DNA of 64,000 nucleotides from Ditylenchus dipsaci (Eukaryota > Nematoda > Chromadorea > Rhabditida > Anguinidae), in NCBI GenBank assembly GCA_004194705.1, contig SADC01001285.1, positions 310,001 to 374,000 of the forward strand. The letters are read 5' to 3'. Shown here piece after piece: positions 37,151 through 47,800 of this stretch. Under the pieces are notes generated by a model that worked only from the letters and a program-made list of their open reading frames with translations, did no database searches and was not told where the DNA came from. The stretch's first letter is position 1. Each line of letters starts with the position of its first letter. The translations under genes were made by a program, and so were the position numbers.

Positions 37151-40100
37151 AAAATTCCTGCGAAATCCATGTCTGTTTAGCAACCAAATCGAAAACATTA
37201 TATTTTTTTGAACCTGCCTAGCTACGTATGTATTTATTATATAAAAGAGATGGTTGGCCTGTACTTTCGGTCTGGCTAAGAGGCAAGAGATGTATGTGCT
37301 AATAGTAGTAGCAGCAGATTTGTTGTTGTGCGGGTATATAAATAAATAGTAGACTTTCCTCTGGATTGCATTTTGGATGAGTGTTCTTACATATTGTTGT
37401 TATTGTTGTTATGCTGATCCTATTATTATTAATGTTATTATTATTATTGATCAACCAGTGCCTCTCTGTTTTCTTCTCCTGCTGCTCCTTCTCTTTTTTG
37501 CTGTTAGAATAAAGCATATTTTAAAGAGCCGAGTGTTATGTTGGCTACAAGGGGAACACACACAACACTCACACCACAAAGCAAAAAAGCATTTTGTACC
37601 AAACTATGGCTATTAGTGATTAATGCTGTTTATGCGAATCAGTATTAGTATAGTGGTGGTCAGATGTTTTTATTCGAGAATATATTTTGCTACAGCATTT
37701 TCGACTAAACTAATGATCAGAGACTGAGCGGGTCTCCGGAACGGGACTTTTTTGCTCAGCCATAGCTGGAAACGGGACTTTAACTAGATACCGAGCCGGA
37801 CTATATTGACCGAGATTCGAGGCCAGGATTCAGGGACTTGTGAAAATTTTCAGCGCGATTTTAGCGCACATTTCAAAAGTAGAATTTTCGGGCTCTGTGA
37901 TTGGCCTAGAGCTATCATCTCTATTTTTTACTAGTTTTCAATTAATAACATTTGATTTTTATTTATTTAAAGAATCTCGGAATGCAGAATTTTCCCGATT
38001 AACCGTATTTTTTCTAGTATAAGCCCTGATGTTCCCAATCCAACTTTTATTGTGCACAAGTTTTGATATTCACCGTATTGTCAAAAATATGTCTTTAAAC
38101 CGACATTTAAAAACACACACACAGTCGACTCTTCCATTGTTATAATGGCAAATAGTTCGTGCCCGCTTGGGTCCGACACTTTTTAACCCATTTTCAAAGC
38201 TTTTATTTTTTTTCGACAGTCTCATCCCAAATATCCAAGGATTCCAATTTTGCCGATCATTTTTGCAAAAGAAAAAAATTCTGGAATTTAAAGGGCAGAC
38301 TCTCTCGTCAATATAACGATATTTTAAATAAGCGTTATGTTAACGAGAAAGTCTGCCCTTCAAATTCCTGAATTTTTTCTTTTGCAAAATCGATCGGCAA
38401 AGTTGGAATCCTTGCGATATTTGGGACGATACTGTCGAAAAAAAAGGTAAAAAACTTTGAAAATTAGGTTAAAAAAGTGTCGGACCCAAGGCGGAACGAA
38501 CTTTTTTGCCATTATGTTAATGGAGTGTCGACTGTACTATATATATTTGGTTAATTTTGGAGAGATGCTTTATATGGTAGTACTTTGTTACCTTGAAAAA
38601 GAGACTGGAAAATGGTTAAAATTATTATTTTCTAAAACACCACCCTAACAAGTTGATGTCTTTTGCTTGTACCAAACTGACTAAGAACCTCCCTCCTTAG
38701 TAAACAAGTGCCTCATTTTTAATTGTGGATTAAGGTTTTAAGAGGGTTTTGTGCAAGAGTTTGATGTTCCACTTTCCCGTTTGTTTATGTCTTAAAGAAC
38801 TCTTGTAAACAGTTGTATGTACTTGCAGTTTAATAGTGAAACCATAAAAAACTTGTACGATTTGATAAATCAAATTTCAAATAAGGCTGTAGTCATACTC
38901 TTTGGTCTTGGACGAGGTCGACTTCTTATGTGACCAGAAATAATTTTTATTATTATTATATTATTACTATTATTTATGCATATCTATACAAAACAGCTTC
39001 TTCTACACTAGAATTTTTTTTTGTATGACAAAAGTTCATGCAATAGCACAAAAGTTGTAAGTTGATCAGTGTGTTGGTCGAGTTACATAGACCGTGACAT
39101 CGACCAACATCCAACTTTTGAACTATCATATACATTTGCGTTACATTTTTTAAGTGTTTTTGGTAAGCAAGAAACCTTAGGTCCTGTGCTATCATTAGGT
39201 TTAAAAAAATAAAATGTTACTTATTAAAAATCATGCCTGATCATAAGGGAAGTTTAAAAAAATGACCTCGACCGCCACCAAGGAGTGTGACCAGTGGTTA
39301 AAAAATCTTTTACTGTTTTCAGTAGGGTAGGATTTAGTCGATTTTTTAGCACCGGTCTTTTTAAAAAATCCGGTTTTCAATTTTATCTGCACACGGTTTC
39401 GCCAATTTTTCAAAATCCAGTTGCCGGTTTCAGTTTATTGGCAAAAAATCGTCCTAGCACTATCCTAGTTTTCAGTGCAAAATCATAGCAATACAATTGC
39501 AAAATCACATTCTTCAAATTTTATGTGGATGAGATATATGAGACTAGAACTTCGGTGAACTGAAATCGGGCTGACACTTTTTATTCACTCCTTTTACCCA
39601 AGCACTTCCATAGATAACCATTAACTGTGACTCTAATCTGCTCAATAATACTTCTCTCCGCCAACCTACAAAATCAAACGGTGGATTAGAAAGCTTAAAC
39701 TTTGAGCCACATCTTTTGCGATTTGTTACAATTCTCTCTGCACTACAAATAGAATATAGAAAGGGGTGTCTTTTTGTAGTGGCGGAAACAAAAAAGCAAT
39801 ACAATTTAGCTTCTTCTCTGCTTGCAAAGATGGATGAGGAGGGTGGGGCAAGGGGGAGGGAGGCTAGATCCTGGTAGCTGTAGTAGTCCCTTCCCCACCA
39901 AAAACCGGTTGGATTACCACCACCATGGCTCAGCCAGCCAGCGCTGCGGCTGAACAAGGAAAAAAGTTTGCAGCAGGAGCAGGCGACATTTATAACACTT
40001 ATTCTCTGCTCCAAAATAGGCCTATTGATCTTTGTTCAGTGACCAGGATGGCCTTTTTGGGATGCTGGTCACCCCCTTTTAGAATAATTTCTTCCTTATT

Positions 40101-41800
40101 TATGGTTTGAGTGGGTGTGTGAGCAGGCAACTAGCTTTTTCTTCCTCTTCCCCCGGCTAGCTATCTGAATTTTTATGTAGTATGCTTGCCTGGCTGTCAT
40201 TACTTCTGGCCCAGAGCTCTTTACTTGGAAAGTAATTAAAGTTGTTTTTTGAGAGAGATGATTGAGTCTTTCAAGTTGACATATTTCTGTTTTTTTAAGT
40301 CCTTGTTAGTTTAAAAAGGAAAGCTAAAACGAACAATGAAAAAAGAAGATCTCTGAATGCAGTTTGCATGAAACGTAGATGCTAGTAGCAGTAGTAGACC
40401 CTTCTTTTGCAAAAATTGAATGCCACTATATCGAGAACCGTGGGGTTTTGGTGATATAGTGTACATTTCAAAAAACGACCGGTAAAATATAAATTGCTAC
40501 GGTTTTCAGGCTAGAATGGAAAATCGAATTCAGCAAAATTTTTTGAAAATCGAGGTGAAGAAGAAAAATGTCGCACCCTAGGCGGGAACAAACTTGACAG
40601 GGTGCCAATTATCGAGAAGTCGACAGTATTAGCCTTTTGTTGGAAGACTTCAATTTTGCCCAAAATGTTGCTTCAAAATGTCAATAAGCACTGGATAAAT
40701 GACTTTTACTTTCTCTAAGAAAAAAACTAAGAGTCGCTGCTTTGGTTTCGCTGCTTTACCATTAGATTATTTTGTCGATGAAAAATTATGTGTTTGCCCA
40801 GTCAATAGATTTGTGCGCAGCTAAAAGTTCCAGTTTTTTTTGAAGTAGCAAATTCGGCACTAAATCTATGTTGAAATTGTATTCCAACTATACAATTCTG
40901 TAGTCAAGCCAGTTTTTTCATCGTGGCACATAAGTACACAGTTAACTATTTCATTCACTTTTATATGAAAAAAATAACCTAATATATTTTTATTTGGCAA
41001 ATGTACTTATTTTCAAAATTTTGAGTTACGTGCCCTGTATAAAACACATTTTTGAGATCAATGAAATAACAAAGGGTGGACCATGGCTTTTGCGCAAAGC
41101 AGTATGACCAAGATTTGAAAAAGAGATTTATTTGAAAAAAAAACCGTAAACGTTAACGCACCATAATTTTTGGTTATAGCTCGCCCGAATACAGCTGTTG
41201 CAAAAAGCTTGATTTCGCCAAAGCTCGTCAAAAGTCCTCCTTTGAAGCACCGGTATTTATGTATCACTTTTACACAGTAATAAAAATTTGCCATAAAAAT
41301 CTTACTACTTACCACCCAAAAGCATATTTCTCAACTAAATAAACCAATTGGCTGACCAAAAATATGAAGGAGAAGCCCTCAAATAGTAGCTCTTAAATCT
41401 GATTACTGCATTAGCCTCACACAAAAAGGGTTTCCTCCCAAACTAGAAAGAGGCTTGTTGTTGAATGCCCATCCCACTTCCTGTTCCTCTTCTTCCTTAA
41501 GTCAGTCTTCTTCTTTGCGAAACACCCATTGAAAAAAAAACAAAAGGGTGGAAGGGCCTTTCCTTCACTCACTTACCCTCAGCCCTCTCTCAGGTGCTGC
41601 TTAGTAGGCAGAAGAAGAAGAAGACCTTTGGCTAGAGAGCGACAAAACAACCAGTTTCCCCCACTATTATTAATTTATTTGGCGTAGTAGTGGTGGTGGT
41701 GTGTAGTTTTGGTCTATTCGCCTGTGTACCTGTGTGTAATTCTCCACCTGTCCTCCTTCCTCCTAAAAACACCTGGATTACTAGCGTGACTAGGCCTTAT
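37150..41800. other. 4.6-kb intergenic region between the Gln-rich and PTR genes
   Basis: Contains a TACAGTC-family palindrome at 38119-38535 and a diverged one around 40425-40628. Other parts (37200-37620, 38640-39200, 39540-40330, 41330-41800) lack visible repeats; some are pyrimidine-rich or have ATT microsatellites (about 38945-38980). An ATG in strong context (CACCACCATGG, 39922) opens a 61-codon frame without recognisable features. The last 500 bases before 41843 may hold the PTR promoter, but I see no clear core element. Confidence 0.4.
38119..38535. mobile_element. palindromic MITE, TACAGTC family
   Basis: ACACAGTCGACTCTTCCATT ... AATGGAGTGTCGACTGTA. Arms contain GTTCGTGCCCGCTTGGGTCC / GGACCCAAGGCGG and a matching CCCAAATATCCAAGGATTCC block. 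The centre pairs GGGCAGACTCTCTCGT with ACGAGAAAGTCTGCCC. Confidence 0.75.
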
Positions 41801-41835
41801 TAAGCCAATTAACCATTTTATTTAACTATGTGCTA

Positions 41836-41842
41836 CTTCAGC
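41836..41842 (+). promoter_or_regulatory. splice acceptor immediately before the PTR start codon
   Basis: CTACTTCAG ends at 41841, one base before the ATG at 41843. This spacing suits spliced-leader trans-splicing. Confidence 0.5.
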
Positions 41843-44800
41843 ATGTTTGACGCCATCAACAGATCCTGGGCCAATTTATTGGCCGCTATCCCCACAGCCA
41901 TATTTGGATGAGTATAGTTGTGGTTGGGCTGTTGTCTGTGCACCTGGCTAATTTGAAAATTGAACATGATATTCGAGCCAGCTTTTCGCCTGCTAATTCT
42001 AGAGCTACTTAGTGAGTTTGGTTTGGAATAATTTTTTTTTCTATTTTTTGTGTGATTTGTGCCCTAAAAATGCTCATTCTCGTCCTTAAATCACTGAATT
42101 CCTGCCCTTAAATTTCATAATGACATTTTTCTTCATATTTGTGATGCAATTCAATTTTTTTGGCACCAGTGTGCATAGTGACTACGTTTATCGAAATTTG
42201 GACGGCGTCCCGACCCCGTCTCAGATGTTTTTGACTGGCCGTCCAAACGTCCGTCCAATTTTTTTCTAACGGCCAGCCGTCCGATTTAAATTTTCTTTCG
42301 GTTTTTTGGCCGTCTTTAAGATGCCAACTGGCCGTCTGTTGAAATAAATAATTTAAAAATTTCTGCAATTTTTTTTGCTTGTAATGTTTTTAGGATCAAA
42401 AATTAATCTTTATTGAAAAATTACAGCTACCGTATTTCCTCTAATAAGAGCCCATGGGTGCTTATTTTTCAAACTCCCGAAAATCTGAAAATTTTGGAGT
42501 CGATCTCAAGATTTTCGGGTGAAATTTTAAAATGTAAAAAATCTAATCGGTAGAACTCGTGGGAGTTAAGAAAATGCATAAAACAGCTTTGCAAAATACT
42601 CTCTCTCGGCTGAGATATAGATGCTCAAAGTTGGGGTGGGCGCTTATTAGAGGAAATACAGTATGTAAAAAAATTATATTTCTAATTGTACATTAAAAGT
42701 GTTTGAGACTTTAAAAGAGCATGCTGTGCGTTTCAAAAATTTAGCCAGCAAATTTTTTCTAACCGTCCCACCCGTTCAATCTGATATTGATGACCTTATA
42801 CTACTTTTAAAAAACGAGCAAGAAAACTGAAAAAATCTAGAAGAAAGCGCATGAAAAAAATAGCGAAAAAGGAAAGAAGGGCCATCTGGCTAAGCTCTTG
42901 CTAGTTATAAAAAAACAATGTTAACCACATTTGTCCAAAATTTGTTGGGTCTAGTGAAGGACAGTTTCGGACAGACAGGCCGTCCCGTCCGAGGATGCCG
43001 TCTGCCGTCTTAGATGTTTTTGGCCGGCCGTCTTTTTCAGCGCCGTTAGGATGGGGACGTAAATAGCCCACCACGACGGCCGGTCACTATGCCAGTGTGT
43101 GGACTTGGATTTCGGCTTTCTAACCATCTATTTATACCTTGTTAATTGTTTTGAGAAATGTAGAGATTTAGAGATTTCAAAAAATTGGCGTTTTTTTAAT
43201 ATTTTTACTCTATATTTCTGAAACCGGTCAGCAACATTTAATAGCTCATTGAAAAGCCAAGATCCAGGAATAAACGTTAGTTCAAAAAAATATAAAAGTT
43301 CCAAGAAAAATTTGATGAAAAGTGTCAAAATGAAATTTGATGGCGGAATTCAGTGATTGGAAGGCGCAAATGAGCATGTTGAGGGCGCAAATAAATTTTA
43401 TTCATTTTGTTGTTGTTTAGTGAGAACAGAGTGTACAAAGAATTCTTCAACCTGACCATTTCTCCACAACGCTCTTTTATTCTGTTTTCGGCAAAGGATG
43501 CTGGCTCAATGCTTCGTCTGGACCAGCTAGGAGATGTGCAGAGGCTGGATCAAGAGGTAGGTTTTGGTGGGTGCAGTGATAATTTATGAAAAAATCGACT
43601 TTTCACGTCAAAAGTCGACATGGTCAGTCAGAATTACTAATTCGTAGTCAAAAAAAATTAAATGTTTGGATAGCCTATAGTTTTTCTATCTAAAATGGAG
43701 TGATAGTGTGTTTTTTTTGTATTGGCCAAAGTAGATTGAGGTATATTTAAAAATCTTTCTCGAACTACAAAAAAGGTTGGTTGAAATCTTTGAGACCGTC
43801 CTAACGTACGCTGTTCTATTCTGCGGCTAACCATAACGGTTACTACTCATTTGCGCAAAACTCATTTGCGCAAATTTTTTAAAGTTACAGGTTCGAATCC
43901 AGGTGGTAGCAGCAATTATTTTTTCTTGAATAACAACCATAAACTAGTTTTTATAAGACCAGTAAACCTCAGGTTGGATAGAAGGTCCACCTGGAACTTC
44001 TTTTGAATAGGCATTCACCTCCAGAATCTGATATTCTGGATTAAGTTTGAAGTAATTAAAAATCAATGTACCCTATCCAGAATTGTGTCCTGAACACGGT
44101 TTGTTAAGACCAAAATGCTGTTTTAACCAACTGGAATATCAATGCCGTGGGTAGTTACCCACTCCAAAGTGGTCGACCTTAAACTTTTGTGGATTATTCT
44201 GAGTAGACAAACAAATTTTGCATTCCTAAATTAGTCCAAAAAAAAGTTTTGGAACATGAAAAACGTAAATTTTTTTTGCTCCAAGTGGACGACCACTTGG
44301 TTTGGTCGGTTAAGACTAAAAAATTCAAATGCCAGCAAAATTTTCACTGAAAGTGAGAGTGAGAGTCAAAAAAGTCATTGGGTACACTGAAAGTGAGAGT
44401 GAAAGTAAGACTGAGAGGCAAATTTTCCTTATTGGGTACAACACTGAGAGTGAGAGTGAAAGGCAGAGTGGGAGTGAAATGAGAAACCTTTAATTGGATA
44501 TGTGGCCTTACAGAACACGAAACTACTCTGGGGTTTCTATTTTAAATCGTGTTTAGGACACGATTCTGAATAGTGTTATCAAATTTATTCCAGTGAAGAA
44601 AAAATAATTTCTGCTACTACCGGGATTCGAACCTGTAACTTCAAAAAAAAACTTCAAAAATTTGCGCAAATGAGTAGTAACAACCATAACAAGAGAGCCG
44701 GCCAAGGCATTTTTTGAATTAAGAGTATCCCTGTAAATAAGTGGTGTTCTTAGATTAAATTTAACTCAATTGATTTGAAACGGGTATACGACATTTCACC

Positions 44801-47800
44801 GCGGCGACATTTCACCGCCTACGACATTTCACCGCCGCGACATTTCACCGCGAGACATTTCACCGCCTACGACATTTCACCGCCGGACATTTCACCGCCT
44901 GCGACATTTCACCGCCGCTATAATGAACCACCATTTATGCTGTATTAAAGAGTTCCATTCCCGTCCAGGTTCCATCATATATGATTATCTGTCCGGATCA
45001 ACTGGTATCAAACGAATCAACAAGTATCAATTTTAGTCGAAAATAAAAACAATTTTTGTGCTCAACACGAGTATTACGATAACAATGACCTATTAATCAA
45101 CGTTACAAGACCTCTTTTATCTATGACACATTCCACACCTCACCCACCTTGGACCTTTCAACAAGACCTTCGAATGACAATTTCTTTATTAATTGTAATG
45201 AGAGTAATAGCAAAAACACTAATGGATTTAACTAATTTCCTTTATTCTTGACAGCTTTCCAACTTGTAATTCTTGAAACATTTCCTTCCGAATGTGTTCC
45301 ATATCCTCCTGCTGGAATAAAGAGCGAATATCAAGGAAGCGCTCTCAGCAAATTGGCAGACGAAGAGTAGCTTTGACTAGCTTTCCTAGCTTTGACTTTG
45401 GGTAGCTCGTCTTGAACTCCGGAAATTCTTACTTTATTTCGAACATTTGCCAATATTTCTCCCGTTCGCTACAATAATTCTGATCAAAAGTCGATAATAA
45501 TAGAAAGATTACCATGGTGGTAGTTGTAGCTAAACGTTTTTATTCATTCCTCATGGCAGTAGCAGCAATATGAGACGGATTTGACTGTCACCGGTTCACC
45601 CTTATTTCCGCCAAAGTCATTTCCGCCAACTCATTTCCGCCAACTTATTTCCGCCAAACTCATTTCCGCCAACCTTATTTCCGCCAACCTCATTTCCGCC
45701 AACCTTATTTCCGCCAACCTCATTTCCGCCACTTTTTATAAATTTTTTGATTCAAAATTTTTATGCTTTTCAGGTTCCAAAAACTGTTTCTCTACTAATT
45801 TAACTATTGTAATGATGGTTTGACGGTAGTGAAATGTCGATTTGTAGGGTATTTATCGAGGTTTTATAAAACTGCTCAAATGACAGTTTACTACATGTAA
45901 ACCATCTCTAGAATACTTAATTAGTACAGGCAAGTGCCTTGGAGGCCAAAAAACAGGAAAAAGTGCGTCAAGTCAACATCGAGATTTACGAAGTGGTCAT
46001 GCACTTTGTTAATCGCCAACTTTTTTTCAAATTTATAATCAACCCCTCTAAGTATCTACGTATAGTACTTTGGGAGAATACTTAGTAGGAATTCTTTGTT
46101 AATCACTTTTTTGAAAATTTTTTGAAATTTTTTGTTGAGAAGCAACGTGATGACTTTTTCAAAACATTCTTTTATTATGTTTTTTGTGTGAAAATGCTTC
46201 ACTGTGACTGAACATAGAAGATTTTATATATGTGTTCCGGTAATTTTTATTTAGCTCGAATACCGTATATTCTCGATTAGAAGGCCCTCTCTAATAGAAG
46301 GCCCTCTCTAATAGAAGGCCCCCCTTGAGGACCTATATATCAGCCTAGAAAAAGAAATTCGCAAATCTGTTTTTCGCGTTTTCTTAGTTAACACGAGCTT
46401 ACCTGATTCCACTTTTAAAATTTTGGTTGAGCACGCAAAAATCTCAAAATCGACCCAAATTTTTTCCGACTTTTTAGGGTTGAAAAATAGAAGGCCCGGG
46501 CCTTCTAATAGAGAATATACGGTAAGCCAACTTTCCATAACACGCATGAAGTAGGCCATAATAGGCAAAAAAGTTAGAAACTATGACAACTTTCCGGCGA
46601 TAATTTCTTTGACCATGTTCTGTCGAGCACTTTCCATTTCGGCCTGATAGAAATTCCGTCCACTACGAGATACGCTTTCGGCAAATCGGCAGACGAATAC
46701 TCCGCAATCAAAGGTTTTCGTCTGTACTGGAATGTCCTAAAAATTTTAACTAGTCCATACCCGAGAAATATAGAGCATACTTTTAGGCTGAAAGCAACCC
46801 ATTGCATCACATCCACCTCAAGGAAGCCTCTTTCTATAGCATATTTTTGAAGGAACTCCCTGCAAAGTTGGTCTCCAATCAGTATAATCTAAGAAACTCT
46901 TACTTCGTCAAATTCAAATGAGGACTGCCGTCCCTGTGAAGTGAATCGTAGAAGATAATCGCGCCCTTTTCAACATTTATAACTTTCAACAAAAAATACG
47001 GTACAAGAAACGCATTAAATTACTGAAGCATACCAGTAACCAATGACTGGGCGAGTGAACTGGAAGAAGCAGAAGATCGAAGTCGAATAGGTCAACATTA
47101 TTTGTTCAGTGAAGTATTTTTTTTTTTGCCCTTTCTGTTCCACCTTTCACTTGCATTATACGTTAAGATATTCGGATAAGAAACAATGTAAATAATCCCA
47201 TACCTGGAAATTGCTTTGACTTCTTCGACACGTGTGGGACTTTATTCGCGTCAAATTATCGGTTGAGCCGTATTTTGAAGCCGCCTTACCACCACATATT
47301 CGAACGCAACGCAGTTCTGCATTATCTTTGCCAAATTTGTATAGCCCGTTGCACATCACAAGCAGCTTCCCCTTACTCTTTTTGCTTATCGATGCCATTT
47401 TCTACAATAAATAATTTTCATAGCGAGAAAAATATAGATATGGAAAGTAAGAACGCAAACAAGGGAGCACACAAATGAAAAAAACGAGAAATTTGGTGAT
47501 CCGAAACTATTATCTTAAGGCTTTCTTAAAAAGTGGCGGAAATGAGGTTGGCGGAAATGAGGTTGGCGGAAATAAGTTGGCGGAAACCAGTTGGCGGAAA
47601 TGATTTTGGCGGAAATAAGTGTTAACCCTGTCACCATCCTTAAGCCATAAATTCTGTAATAAATTGAAACAACCAGAATAACTTACTTTATGAACTTTCC
47701 TCCTTCATTAAACCAGGCCCTTCCTTTACAGCCTATTGTCCGCTGATCGCGCTCTGCCGAAATCTTTCCTTCGTTAGAACCCTTGAGATTGCGATTCTTG

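Larger units (their letters stand above)
45593..47627. mobile_element. 2.0-kb word-array transposon (TTTCCGCCAA) with 8-bp TSD, nested in the previous element
   Basis: Ends GGTTCACCCTTATTTCCGCC and GGCGGAAATAAGTGTTAACC are inverted. The left array (45604-45733) has about nine TCATTTCCGCCAAC/TTATTTCCGCCAAC words; the right (47530-47615) has five or six in complement. CTGTCACC lies exactly outside both (45585-45592 and 47628-47635). It carries its own minus-strand FLYWCH (47204-47398) and C48 (46581-46736) remnants and a nested MITE (46261-46524). Confidence 0.85.

Noticed and set aside
39544..40014. 156-aa minus-strand ORF and the Kozak-like ATG at 39925 on the other strand
   Set aside because: The longest minus-strand ORF outside repeats, but no recognisable domain, no splice context and the overlapping opposite frame is equally open. 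Kept as unassigned DNA.
44793..44917. CRISPR-like array of GACATTTCACCGC with short spacers
   Set aside because: Spacers are only 1-5 bases and themselves repeated, the array has an inverted twin at 47970-48196, and the context is a spliced animal gene. It is a transposon end, not CRISPR.
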